Shown one piece after another: positions 1-11,745 of a DNA stretch of 64,000 nt; position 1 is the stretch's first letter; every line of letters starts with the position of its first letter. A model generated the notes under the pieces. The model had not been told where the DNA came from. It searched no databases and saw only the letters and a program-made list of their open reading frames with translations. The translations under genes were made by a program, and so were the position numbers. The stretch is from Hsuehochloa calcarea (taxonomy: Eukaryota > Streptophyta > Magnoliopsida > Poales > Poaceae): positions 3,765,517-3,829,516 of the forward strand of contig CM070598.1 in NCBI GenBank assembly GCA_036346395.1, read 5' to 3'.

Positions 1-1
1 C

Positions 2-321
2 CGCCGCCGTCCAGAAGCCGTCCAGAAGCCGTCGCAGGCGCTCCGAGCCATCCACGCGCTGTTCCGGTCACTCCCCATCATCGCGCCCACCGCGTGCCGC
101 CCGGCGTCTGCGCACCCGCGGCGCTACAACAAGCCGCATGACGGCCACGCCGGTGGCGGAGTGCGCGTGACCGGGACGTTCTACAGACACCGCCGCGCGC
201 GCATCACGCTCGCCGTCCAGGAGCGCCCCGGCAGCCTCCCCTCCCTCGTGCTCGAGCTCGGTGTGACCACGGGGAAGCTCGTGCAGGAGATCTCCATCGG
301 CGGGCGCGTACGCATTGCCCT
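2..321 (+). pseudogene. MIZ1-like (DUF617) gene fragment, cut by copia LTR
   Basis: Frame 2 is open from the window edge and encodes the conserved first half of a MIZU-KUSSEI1/DUF617 domain: a VTGTFYRHRRARITLAVQ block, then PSLVLELGVTTGKLVQEI and GGRVRIAL. MIZ1-type proteins are small plant proteins; the Arabidopsis founder acts in root hydrotropism. The start lies outside the window. Homology stops at RIAL, exactly where a TG-starting copia LTR begins (base 322), and the reading frame then runs into LTR sequence and stops at 367. The C-terminal half of the domain is not found elsewhere in the window. I infer a real gene broken by a transposon insertion. A captured fragment is also possible. 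The family call rests on motif recognition only. Confidence 0.78.
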
Positions 322-590
322 TGTTAGAAAAAATAGGGACAAAAGCGATATACAAATTTTTATATGAAAAACTCTTGCGAAAAAAAATCACAGGCACTAA
401 CCGGCGATGATCACTATACGAGGAGTGTTTACAAATCGTAGAGGATTACAATGAGACGTCAACTCTCCCCGTGCGACTACAAGAGGTATATATAGGGGTA
501 AAGAACTTAGAGTCCAAGTAGGAAACGAATTCGCTAATATGGAAATTAAGCCGGACTCATCCATATTAGACAATTCGGATCACAATATCA
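322..590 (-). repeat. 3' LTR of copia-1 (269 bp)
   Basis: The block starts TGTTAG and ends TATCA, so it has the TG...CA ends expected of an LTR. Directly beyond 590, the reverse strand shows AAGGTGGAGATT, the usual copia polypurine tract next to the 3' LTR. No second LTR is visible, so the edges rest on the terminal dinucleotides, the polypurine tract and the loss of MIZ1 homology. Confidence 0.7.
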
Positions 591-639
591 AAAATCTCCA
601 CCTTGAGATGAATTTCCTATTGTAGCATAATGAAGAATC

Positions 640-1406
640 ATCAATCACCAAAATATCTCCACAATAAGATAAAAAAATCACAGTGCGCCAATTAGTCTCT
701 AGAACTAAACTGTAATACCAACTAAGTTTGAGTAAATCAGCTGGATTATCATGAGTACTTATCTTGCACACTTTTACATCACATTGAACAATAACACATC
801 GAATAAAGTGATATCTTACATCAATGTGCTTTGTTCTCTCATTGAACATCTGATCCTTTGTAAGGCATATAGCACTCTGATTATCACAAAATATAATAGT
901 ACAAGAATTATATCCACAAAGTTCAGTGTACAAACATCTCAACCAAATAGCTTCTTTACAAGCTTCAGAAATAGCCATATATTCAGCTTCAGTGGTAGAT
1001 AAAGCTACAATAGCCTGCAAACTTGCCTTCCAACTAACAATACAACCACCAATGGTGAAAACATAACCTGTGAGAGACATCCTTTTGTCCAAATCACCAG
1101 CATAATCAGAGTCAACATAACCAACAAGTTCATCCCTGGAATTCCCAAACTGCAAACGAGCATTAAAAGTGCCACGCAAATATCTGAAAATCCACTGGAC
1201 TGCTTTCCAATGCTCTTTTCCAGGATTAGCCATGTATCTACTAACAACACTCAGTGCATGAGATAAATCAGGACGAGATCAAACCATGATATACATAAGA
1301 GAACTAACTGTACTGGAATATGGAACTCTAGACATATACTCAATATCATAATCTGACTCAGGACACAAAGCTGAAGATAATCTGAAATGCGAAGCTAATG
1401 GAGTAC
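640..1406 (-). pseudogene. copia-1 pol remnant: end of RT plus RNase H
   Basis: Reading leftwards from 1406, the conserved RT tail appears (TPLASHFRLSS, MSRVPYSSTVSSLMYIMV, SRPDLSHALSVVSRYMANP). It carries one in-frame stop near 1278, after MYIMV. RNase H follows with its acidic residues in context: YVDSDYAGD, STTEAEYMAISEA and FCDNQSAICL, then RTKHIDVRYHFIR. The usual NPADMLTK ending is degraded to NPADLLKL and the frame then drifts. The coding part is a relic, not an active enzyme. Confidence 0.85.
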
Positions 1407-1524
1407 TGATGAGGATTAAAGAGTGACCCCATTCTATTCGAGGAGATATGCACTATTTTCCTCTGTTTTAATATATTCATAAGATCGGCGATTTGATTGT
1501 CGACAGCTGGCGTCGTCCGTGGGG
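1407..1524 (+). repeat. 5' LTR remnant (about 99 bp) and primer-binding-like site of Tat-1
   Basis: The block begins TGATGAGGATTAAA, matching the start of the 3' LTR at 11761 (TGACGAGGATTAAA), and ends GTCGACA at 1505. TGGCGTCGTCCGTGGGG at 1508-1524 has the look of the Tat primer-binding region. The 3' LTR is over 500 bp, so this copy has lost most of its interior. Confidence 0.55.
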
Positions 1525-1595
1525 AAGAAGGCGTAAATTTCCCGAAGAAATTCTTTGCTCAAGCAAATCATCATCCGTCCTTCATAATCGTATAT

Positions 1596-3913
1596 ATGAC
1601 TATGGCAGGAACTTGGGACGAGGAGAATTGGTTCGATTTGGATGACTACTCCCATCTCGACATGGACGGATGTATCCGCACCATGCAAGAGAACGGGATG
1701 TCATCATCTTCCTCCTCCGCCGATTCGCATGTCGCTGACGACAGCGAAATCGAATGGATGGATGAAGATGCACCACTATGACAAGTGGCGCTTCCGGAGG
1801 GACGTATTACTCCGACCAGCTCGAAATGTCCAAAAACCTTTCCAAGTCCGGTCCTTCCGACCGGTGAAAAAGGTGACAGAATTTCAGCCCCGCTATCTGA
1901 GAATCAATACACTCTCGATACAATCATGGCTGACAGGTATTAACCAACGGTTTCTGGAAATTCCAGGAACCAACCAACATCTGGTAACGGTGTCGATGAA
2001 ACTTTCGTCGGCTATAGGTCGAGTGGGAATGATAAGGCTCAGCGTACGATCGACAATCCGTCGGGTCAAGCTGAGTCCGCCCCCGAAGACCTCAGGAGGT
2101 GCTTATATTCGACCGGTCTCCATCGTGGAAGCATCTGGTAGAAGTACTGGAAGACTCTCCACCGGTTACAGTGGAAGCTCTTCAGAAGATCGCTGCTGAA
2201 AGCACAAGGTCAATGCGATCGAAAATACGGATCAAAATGCCGTGTACGGTCCTGCATACACTACCTCGCCACCATATATTGATGGAGATGGTGCGGGCCC
2301 TCAAACACCAGAAGCCAGAGGTAACAGAACAGATAGACGTCCGTTAGTTAATTCACCTGGTTCTGCCCCACCAAGGATGATGGGTCGGACGGGTCCAGTC
2401 GCAAGGTCGGGAGGAAGTTCAGATCCACGAACTCCTACAACTACTGTGAATCCTCCAAGACCTTCGGTAATGGTACAAAATATGCAGCGTGTTCAGAATA
2501 TTTTAAATAACGTTGACCCAGCTCTAGCATGTGCTCCAGGTTTTGTCCAACTGACAGGACAGGTATTAGAGATCCTTCAGAAAACCATGCAACGTACGGA
2601 AGCATACCGGGAACAAAGGATATCACGAAGTCAAAACTATAACTTCATCCCAGCGTTCCTCCCTCAGTAGAGGGTATCATAGTCTAGTTGGGGATCAACC
2701 GATGCTAAGACCTTCTCGACGATTTCGACCGAGGAGTCGTGAGGGAAGAAGGTTGTTTCACACAGCCACTCCTTTCCCTCGTCGAGAGGATCAATCGCTT
2801 GGCCCTGATGATCTTCGGCATCGTCGGGCCGAGTAGGTGATCGGAGGCGTCATCCTAACGCCCATGACCAAGTCGGAACACCGGAAGCCCGGTATTCTAA
2901 CATGAGAAATCGGTCTCCGACCGACTACAATCCGGCGTCGTTCCAAACAAGGCACCAAGAATCAATCACAGACTGTCGACCGATTCTGACCGACCAACAT
3001 GGACAAATTCAATGGGACCCATAACCCATTAGAATTTCTCCAAATCTACACTACCGCCATCAGAGCTGCTGGTGGTGACGAAAATGTGATGGCTAACTGT
3101 TTACCTACGGTACTTGAGGGGTTCACCCGGTCATGGTTGCTCAACTAACCGGTCGGATCAATCTATACTTTGAAACAACTCTGCGACCTCCTAATTGTAT
3201 ACTTCCAGGGCACGTACGATCGCCTTGGAAAGGAGGATGACCTCCATCGGATCTGGCAAGAACCAAAAGAGACTCTTCGTCAATACATCAAAAGGTTCAG
3301 CCAGGTTCGTAATTCAATATCGAAGATTGCAGAGTCTTCTGTGATTCAAGCTTTCAAAGCAGATTTAAGGAATCGGCGGTTTACGGAGGATATCGTTATG
3401 AATCCTCCACGAACGATCGTCGAACTTTTCGACATGCCTGACAAATACGCAGCTGCTAGCGAGACGGTTGAGTGGAGCGAGGCTATTGATCGAAAAGATA
3501 ATGCCCCTCGACCTGTCTTGGAAAAGTCAGAGAAGAAGCACAAAAAGACTCCCAAGAAGAAGAAACACCGTAAGCCCCAGGATAAGGAAGTACTTGCGGT
3601 CCCCGACAAGTTCACCAAAGGCAATAAAGATTTCACCGGTCGAGGCAAGGCAAAGATTCCGACCGGTGGATATCAAAAGAACAAGAAGTGGTGTCCACTT
3701 CACTAGCAGGCAGGGCATGACTTGCGCACCTGTCGAGCCTGGCAAAAGAAATTAGAATATTACTATGCAGGTAAAGACCCACTTCCCTCGATACAGGAGC
3801 TCAAGGAAGCAAGTTCCAAAAAGGACAAAGATGGAGACGAAGAGATGGAGTACCAGAAGCCTCAACATATGGTTAACATGATCTTTGGAGGATCCTCTTC
3901 GTACGACTCGTGA
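1596..3913 (+). pseudogene. Tat-1 gag (frameshifted)
   Basis: An acidic N-terminal segment starts at 1596 (AGTWDEENWFDLDDYSHLD) and is followed by a low-complexity linker in changing frames. The retrotransposon gag core begins near 3000 (MDKFNGTHNPLEFLQIYT, then LPTVLEGFTRSWL) and continues in frame from 3170 with YFQGTYDR, LRQYIKRFSQVRN and VMNPPRTIVELF. A lysine-rich tail leads to an atypical zinc knuckle near 3690 (WCPLH, stop, AGHDLRTC). Stops near 3147, 3704 and 3911 and several frame changes rule out a working protein. Confidence 0.7.
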
Positions 3914-4675
3914 CGTCACCTGAAAGCTGTGGAGCGAGAGGTCAACCTTGCAGAGTCTTCGACCGCCATCAAACCATCAAGGTGGTCGGAGATAGTAATC
4001 TCCTTCAACAAAGATGACTGTCCCATCCCGTCAACTCGACCAAGTAGGTTCCCTATTATAGTTGAACCTACCATTAACAATTGTAAAGTTAATCGAGTCT
4101 TGATAGATGGTGGTAGTTCCTTAAATATTTTATTTACGGGGGCATTAGAAGAAATACAGGTCCCCAGATCTGAGGTATAACCAGTGAAGTATGCTTTCCA
4201 CGGCATAGTCCCTAGTTATACTGCAAAACCGATAGGACAAGTGTTCTTACCGGTTACGTTCGGGAGTCCTGACAACTTCCGAACAGATAAGATGTCGTTT
4301 GATGTAGTTGATTTTGAAACCACGTATAACGGAATCCTTGGTCGTTCGGCTTTAGCAAAGTTCCTGGTAGCCACGCATTACGGTTATCAGAGTTTAAAAA
4401 TGCCAGGACCAGAAGGACCCATCATGGTTCGAGGAGATCGAAAAATGGCTTACGCATGCGATCGAAAGTCTTTAGAACTAGTCGATGAACTCCCGACGAG
4501 AACAACTGACTCGCTTGCAATGCAGGTCAAGCACTCCAGACCAAAGATGACACCAAAACCATCCGACCAGACAAAGGAGGTACCACTCGATAGAGGCATT
4601 TCTCCGGAAAATGCCAAGTCGCCACATGGGTCAGAAAATACTGATGGGTTTGTCCCAAATGTGCTGGTCTGAGTA
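3914..4675 (+). pseudogene. Tat-1 aspartic protease region
   Basis: A retropepsin core is visible at about 4100: VLIDGGSSLNILF, where DGGS replaces the usual D-T/S-G and is normal for Tat elements. One stop follows near 4179. The flap-side half follows (FRTDKMSFDVVDF, YNGILGRSALAKFLV, YGYQSLKMPGP) and ends in a poorly conserved linker to RT. Confidence 0.75.
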
Positions 4676-4779
4676 GGGCTCAACCTCAAATAGGAAGAGT
4701 CGCTCGTCTCCTTTTTCGAGCAAATCAGGACGTATTCGCCTGGCAAGCGCCGACATGCCCGGAGTCCCTAGGGAGGTGA

Positions 4780-6480
4780 TCGAGCACATGCTATCTCTCC
4801 AGTCTGACAAAAAATCGGTCAAGCAAAAGCTACGGCGTCTTGCACCTGACCGAAAGGAGGCGATCTAGTCTGAAATTGACAGGCTCCTGAAGGTTGGATT
4901 TATTCGTGAGGTCAATCATTCTCAGTGGCTCGCTAACCCTGTAATGGTTAGGAAGAGTAATGGGAATTGGTGAATGTGTATTGACTTCACAGATGTTAAT
5001 AAAGCTTGTCCGAAAGATGATTTTCCCTTCCTGCATTGATCAACTCGTGGACTTCACCTCCAAGTGTGAGTTATTAAGTTTTTTAGTTGCGTATTCAGGG
5101 TACCACCAGATTAATATGAGTAAAGAAGATGAGGAGAAAACTTCATTCATCACTCCATATAGCACTTACTGTTATGTTAAGATGCCTTTTGGTCTCAAAA
5201 ACACTGGTGCAACTTTTCAAAGGTTGATGCAAAAAAAACCTTTAGTCCACAGATAGGTCGAAATCTAGAAGCCTATATTGATGATTTAGTTGTAAAGAGC
5301 ATCAACGCTGGCAATTATGTTCCTGACTTATAAGAGACTTTTAATAACTTGAGAAGGCATAACCTCAAGTTGAATCCGGAGGAATGTGTGTTCAGGGTTT
5401 CCGCATGAAAACTTCTCGGTTTCCTAGTTTCGGCTAGAGGTATTGAAGCAAATCTTGCGAAGATATCGGCCATCAACCAGATGCGCCTTCCGACTACGAA
5501 GAAAGAAGTCCAAAAACTAACCGGCTGTATGACAGCGCTAAGTCATTTCATAGTAAGGCTGGGTGAAAAGGGATTACCTTTCTTTAAACTTCTTCGGAAG
5601 CATGAAAGTTTCGAGTTGATAAAGGAAGCAAACGATGCCTTTGAAAAGCTTAAAGAGTATCTTACGAGTGCCCCGGTCTTAGTCTCTCCAAGACCGGAAG
5701 AGACATTGCTGATTTACGTGGCTGCAACACCACAAGCTGTCAGCGGTGTGTTGGTTGTAGAACGTGAAAACGTCCAACGACCAGTATATTACGTAAGTGA
5801 AGTCTTACAGGGACCAAAGGAAAGATACCCACAGGTACAAAAGCTGCTCTATGGTCTCCTTATGGCTTCAAGGAAACTAAGTCATTACTTTCAAGCCCAC
5901 AAAGTGGTCGTACCTACCGGATATCACCATGGTCAAGTATTTATAAATAGGGAATCGTCGGGACGAATAGCAAAATGGGCGGTTGAACTAGGGACGTTCG
6001 ACCTCTATTTTATCTCACGAACAACAATAAAGTCCCAAGTAATAGCAAAATTCGTTGCCGAATGGACAAACCCTGAACTCAAGCAAGAACCAGAGTACGA
6101 ACACCACGAGGAGTGGACAATGTACTTTGAAGGTTCTTAAATGCTCAAATGATCGGGGGTTGAAGTCATCTTGATATCTCCTACCGGCGAACACATTAAT
6201 TACGCCATCCAGTTCAACTTTCCTGCTACGAACAATGTAGCAGAATACGAAGGTTTAATGGCGGGACTTCGAGCAGCTCATTCGCTCGGGATTCGCAAAT
6301 TACTAGTGAAAAGCAATTCTCAATTAGTAGCGAATCAAGTGGGGGAAAGAGTATCAATGCTCAAGTACCAAGATGCCGTCTTATCTGGCAGAAGTACGGA
6401 AACTCGAAAAGCACTTCTTCGATTTTCAGATCCAACATATCCCTAGAAAGGAAAACTTTCTGGCAGACCAGTTGGCACGG
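4780..6480 (+). pseudogene. Tat-1 reverse transcriptase and dual RNase H
   Basis: RT starts near 4860 (EIDRLLKVGFIREV, then WLANPVMVRKSNG). Several frames follow up to the catalytic YIDDLVVKS near 5275. The connection/RNase H-like part runs 5481-6140 (LTGCMTALSHFI, YVSEVLQGPKERYPQVQKLL, AKWAVELGTFDLYF). A second, archaeal-type RNase H follows at 6150-6450 (GVEVILISPTGEHINYAI, NNVAEYEGLMAGLRAA, VKSNSQLVANQV). The tandem RNase H arrangement is the clearest Tat marker here. At least five stops are present. Confidence 0.82.
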
Positions 6481-7840
6481 ATGGCCTCCACCAGGTCAAC
6501 CGTCTCACCCGGAGTTTTTCTCGAGCAACTCGATTCACCCTCGGTGGTCGAGCATTCCGAGAACATCAATGATTCACATCAGGTCATACATATTGATTCT
6601 GATAACATAGATGCTCCACAGATCGGTGACGATCAGAGTAGAGATTGGATGACATCGATCTACAATTATCTTCAGCATGACTTAATTCCAGAAGATGATG
6701 TAGAGGTTGATCGTATAGCACGAAAAGCTAAATCATACACTCTAATTGAACGTACCTTATATAAATGAGGAACTCATGAAGTGTTGATGAGATGCATATC
6801 TCAATCAGATGGCATTAAATTGCTAACCGAAATTCATGGAGGAGTATGTGGAGCACATCATTCCTACAGATAATTGGTTGGTGAAGCTTTCAGGCATGGA
6901 TACTATTGGCCAACTGCCCTTCATGATGCAAAAGAGCTCATGACGAAGTACGTGTAATGTCAGTTTTATAGCCGACAAGTACATCAGCCGGCACACGCTT
7001 TGCACACAATTCCTCTTTCTTGGTCTTTCGCGGCCTGGGGACTAGACAATCTGGGACCTTTCCCAAGAGCACCCGGGGGCTTCGAATTTCTTTTCGTCGT
7101 GATTGACACGTTTACAAAATGGATCGAAGTCGAGCCAGTTGTCAAAACTACAATTGAGGCCGCTAAGAGATTTCTCACAAAAAATATGATCACACGATTT
7201 GGTGTACCCTGTCGTATAATCACAGACAATGGTACTCAGTTTTCAAGTGACAGTTTTCAGGAATTCTGCGATGATCTTGGAATCAAAGTCTATCTCGCTT
7301 CTGTTGCTCATCCACAGAGCAACGGGGCAGTTGAGCGTGCCAATGGTATCATAATGGAGGGGTTTAAACGCCGATTGTCCGACCAGTTGATAAAATGGTC
7401 AGGAACTTGTGTTCAAGAACTTTCCTCTGTTTTATAGGCTGTTCGAACCATGACCAGTCGTGTGACTAGTGAAACACCCTTCTTTTTAGTTTATGGTGCT
7501 GAAGCCATGCTTCCTCCAGAATTAAAAATTGACTTTGCTCGAACCGATTGTTTCAACGTAAACGATCAAGAGGAACGACAACTCGATGATATCAATTAAC
7601 TTGAAGAACGACAAAACCAAGCCTTAATATGTTCGGTAATCTATCAACAAACCATGAGAAGGTACCACAGTCGTAAGGTGCAACCTCACAGCTTGGCTGT
7701 AGGTGATCTGGTTCTTAGAAAAATTCAGAGCCAAGCAAATCGCAACAAGCTTTCTCCCAAGTGGGAAATTCCATACACTGTGGTCGAAGTCACCCGCCAG
7801 GTTCGGTACGATTAGCCATGTCAAATGCGAGGGTTTTCTC
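6481..7840 (+). pseudogene. Tat-1 integrase
   Basis: A linker (6481-6770) leads to a damaged HHCC zinc finger near 6840-6990 (GGVCGAHHSYR; GYYWPTALHDAKELM; a stop before CQFYSRQ). The catalytic core follows: VVIDTFTKWIEVEPV carries the first Asp, RIITDNGTQF the second Asp, and HPQSNGAVERANG the Glu. A C-terminal tail with KLSPKWEIPYTVVEVT closes the domain near 7800. In-frame stops occur near 6956 and 7436. Confidence 0.8.
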
Positions 7841-8579
7841 TAATTCTTGGAACATTGATCAACTGCGTCAGTTCTTTGTTTAATTTTATTTTCATTTCTA
7901 TTGATTTTAAAAGTTAATCGATCCCTTAAATTCTCTTAGCAAGTAACGTTATTTATATATTTGTACCCAACTCTGGTCGACTAGCGGTTCATATGTTGAA
8001 GATTATGGAGACTATATTTTTATTTTAAAATTTTGTTCTACTCTCGTTTAGCTACTGGTCGGGACACGGAAAACTACCTAGTCAAAGTCTCTCCTTTTTC
8101 GCACGTGATCCCGCCTACTGGAAGGAGCTTCCTAGCAATGTACCTTTTCCTACGATCCTCGCTGCCAGTCGGACCAGTGCATGAGCACGTATTGTGAAAT
8201 ATATTTTATATCTTCGTTTCTTAGCAGTTCCTTCCGACTAACGTTGAGTATTACATAGAAATAAAACCACTAGTCGTTTATTTTGTGCATCTTTGCATTT
8301 GAGTTTTCTTATCAAGGAAGGTCCTTTCTTCCGACCATATATTGTCTTAGTAAGTACTTCATTGTGAAAAACAGATTTACAACTAGTTGAAACCTGGCAC
8401 TGGTTCCGATAAAAAAGTTTTACTTGTATTATTACGATCAGTTTTTCAAACAATTAGTACATACTTTCAAACAATGGTTGAGACTTAAGTTTATAATATT
8501 GGCCTACTGCTTATAGAAAAAGGTAAGTTTTACATTTTCGTATATTTTTTACATTACAATTCTACTAGAGATCGCCCAA
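7841..8579 (+). other. Tat-1 non-coding spacer after integrase
   Basis: AT-rich sequence with no credible ORF, between the integrase tail and the antisense ORF block. Long non-coding spacers at this place are usual in Tat elements. Confidence 0.5.
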
Positions 8580-11500
8580 CTAATCACTGCTTGATGGAGA
8601 TCCGACCTCCATTTCTTCTACAACCTTGTCTCCAAGAGGTCTTACCTCCTTGAGAAACTTGGTCGCCTCTTCAGGCAAGCAGTTGAAATCCTCTTCAATG
8701 ACATGAAGATTAGTGGAGGGGTCGGAAGCCTTCAGTTTTGCCAGAGCGAAACTAACTCCGCTGGCAATGGATTCTTTCATAAATCGGCTATAATTTTCTC
8801 TGGTAGTCTTGAGCAAGCACTTAAGATCCTCCAGAAGATGGCCGAGGTAATTCAACTTTTCCATTGGACCTCTCAGGGAGGGCAAGCTCGATCCTGATGC
8901 CATATCAAAAAATATTTTATTAAGTGAAGTGATTTTCTCATCGAGATTAAGCATAAGAGCTGCCTCCCTGTCTTGCTCAAATTCCAGAGCTTTCTTTGCT
9001 CTAATTAGCGCTTTGTTTTGTTACATAAGCAAAACGAGCGTTAGGCAAGAATTATTAGAAGAGATACTAAGTCAATTTTACGACTAGTTACCTTCAATCT
9101 TCTTTTCGGAAATCTCTAAAAATTTTATTTCTGGTCGTCAAATATGCGATCGATCGGTCCTTAGCTTGGCATTCTTTCTCAAGCTTTGTTATTTTGGCTT
9201 TTTTTGTCATAGCTTTTTCTTTTATTTTCTCCAAATCTATCAAATATGATAAGGGAGAATAATTAAAAGAGAATAACAGTGTCATAAGGGAGAAAAATAG
9301 GTTAAGTAGAAAGTTCTTACTTTCTAATTCGGAGTGTCTTTGCTCCAAGATTTTTCATCACTAGGTCAATCCTCCGACCACAGCAAAGTTCTCGACCATG
9401 TGCTACATAGATAGCATTTTTCCTTTAAGTTTCCTGTAAACTTCAAGAGGAATTATGAAAATGGTTGTAGACACTTACCCGAATTGCCACGTCATTATAA
9501 TCGGCAAATTTTTTATCAGGACTCGTCTTAGCTTGACGATCCGATATTCTCCCCCAAACTTCAATAAATCGAGGAAAAAAAGAAACTTGTTAACTTGGGA
9601 AGGGTTGCTTGCAGTAATCGGAACCTGTTGGGAATCTGTAGGGATTTCTACCTCCGCTGATGGGGTAATAATCATCATGGGATCCAAATCAACTTTCGGT
9701 ACTGAAGCTTGCTCGGGGACTTTCCTGACTACTTCCCTCTCAAGGACTCGAACCTGAGGGAAGCTCTGGTTGGAAATTTCCTCGACAACCTGATCTTCTA
9801 GTCTGGCCTGGTCGGAAACGGCCGGAACACCAGAAGATCTGCACAAAATAAATAAAAGAATTATCGGACTTCAAGATCATCAAAGACATATACGGTATGC
9901 ATTTATATGACTAATTGATGCATACCTGCTTGATTTTTTGGTCTTGACCTTGAAGCGCGCCAGTTTAAAGTCCGTAGCTCCCGCATTCCTTTTCTTTTCA
10001 ATCGATTTCATCAGTTCTGAACTGGTGGGGTTGGTCGCACCCTCTACACTTTCCAATAAGGGATCAGAAATAATATTCTCGACTAGTTGGTCGAGAACAA
10101 TGTCCCTGATCGTTGGATCAGAAGGTGTAGATTCGTTGGTCTCCAAAACAGTTGCTTCAACCGCAACTGGCAAGTCTTGAGCGACCGCATGGGACTCAAC
10201 GATTACCGCCTAGATTAACAAGCAAAGTTAGTCAGGTGATGAACATGCTTCATCTAATGATAAATATTTTTGTTCGGTTACCTACCTCTACACGGTCACT
10301 ATCTCTAGTGATTGTATGACTGGTCGGATCGTCAATTGGCTTACATGTTTCAGTGGTCTCATCAATCCTAAGCCCGACCGGCTACGTGTCAAAGAGGAAT
10401 TTTGGTAAAAACCGATCGAAAAATATTATAAAGATGAAAAATGATTGATATACTCACCCGAAATCTCTCAGCCCTCTCTTCTGCGGTAACGACCGCTAAG
10501 ATCAGAGGGAAGCTAGCCTTCTCGCTAGGCTCTCCGGCGCAGATCATCATAATCCGACTTCTGATCCGTCATGAGATAAGGCTGTAATAAAAGAGAAGTC
10601 TTAGGGTTGTGAAAATAATCAGTCAATAAAACAAACTGGTCGAAATTCGTTTGAATTTACCCTCTCTTGAGTCCCTGGTCGCATCATCACGACCAATGTA
10701 CCAGAGCATCACATGAGCTCTGGCATTCAAAGGACTAATCCGATGCATGGAAAAGTCTTGCCCCACATGTCAGCAAGTTAAACCCCTGACATTAAGGAGA
10801 CTGATGGCTTCAACCCATCTCCCTATTTTCCCATCATTCTTCGAGGAGGAGCATCATTGCGGATTCTCAACCGCCTTTTTGCCACCGTAATAAAGGCCGT
10901 CTTACTGAGTGACCTTCAAGTAAAACCAGCTCTTCTTCCATGACGACCACGAGGATTTTGAGTATATAGGAATGTACTCATCTGCCTTTCCGTCATGGAG
11001 GCGCAAAGTGCACTCTCCAGGTGTACCGGTCGTTTTCTTCGCATTCGCCATTCTGTAGTAGTACTTGAAATTATCTAGAGTTGTTGGAATTCCTAAGTAC
11101 GCTTCGCAGAGGTAGACGAAGATGTTGAGATTGACAATGGCAATGGGGGCCAGATTGACCAGTTCAACCCCGTAATATTCCAATACTTGCGAGAAGGAGT
11201 GAACTGGAAGTCTAAATCGCATTCGATGTATACGAGGAACACTGGAATTTCTCCATCTTCGCCGCTTGGAGAATCCTCCCCGATAGCTGATCTCCAAGAA
11301 ATCAGACTTCTGTCGGGCAGTAGTCCAATCTTCTCCAAACTTTCCAGTTTCTTCTCACTCAAATTAGAGATCGACCAGTTGGTGATAAGATCCGACATGA
11401 CGATTTCTTTTTGGATGCGGAAGTCGAAAAGTGGTTGGAGGCGATTTCTCCTTTTGGAAGATGAAGAGGAAAGCAGAAGACGTAAAAACCCTATCACCCA

Positions 11501-11710
11501 GTGCAAAGGGATGTTTATAGCCGCAATACTGTAACCGCATCCGGGAGAAGTCCAACGGACAAAAACTTTTTGACCGACAGACAAAAACTTTTTGACCGAC
11601 GAACAGAAAAGATTTTTCAACTTCCAAGGCAGCTTCTCAACTTTAAAATGAATACAGACCACTTCGAATGTCATGACATTTAATGAAGGGTCTGCCCGAT
11701 ACGACTTCAT
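8580..11710 (-). pseudogene. Antisense gene of Tat-1 (putative gypsy-type transposon domain protein)
   Basis: On the reverse strand, a start at 11397 opens MSDLITNWSISNLSEKKL. One frameshift later comes RFRLPVHSFSQVLEYYGVEL, then NLNIFVYLCEAYLGIPTTLD. This pattern (a P-V-H-x-F motif, a Y-Y-G-x-x-L motif, then an LCEAxLGI helix) is what I know as the plant 'putative gypsy type transposon domain'. Serine-rich and charged pieces follow at 10173-9475, a lysine/glutamate coiled-coil piece at 9348-9094, and a C-terminal piece at 8954-8580 (FMKESIASGVSFALAKLK, then a D/E-rich end). The pieces may be exons of one antisense transcript. Function is unknown. Confidence 0.6.
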
Positions 11711-11745
11711 TGGAAGAAAAGTGTCTGCACGACCAATTCATTTAA

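Larger units (their letters stand above)
322..1406 (-). mobile_element. Ty1/copia retrotransposon fragment (copia-1), reverse strand
   Basis: On the reverse strand this is the 3' end of a copia element: the end of reverse transcriptase, RNase H, a polypurine tract and the 3' LTR. The element is cut at 1406 by the left edge of a Tat-type gypsy element, so its 5' half is missing from this position. The bases before the LTR (317-321, GCCCT) are the expected target duplication, but the partner copy is not in view. Confidence 0.83.

Noticed and set aside
1497..2670. Four overlapping forward ORFs read as separate genes
   Set aside because: They lie between the Tat-1 primer-binding region and its gag core and represent frameshifted gag N-terminal sequence, not independent genes.
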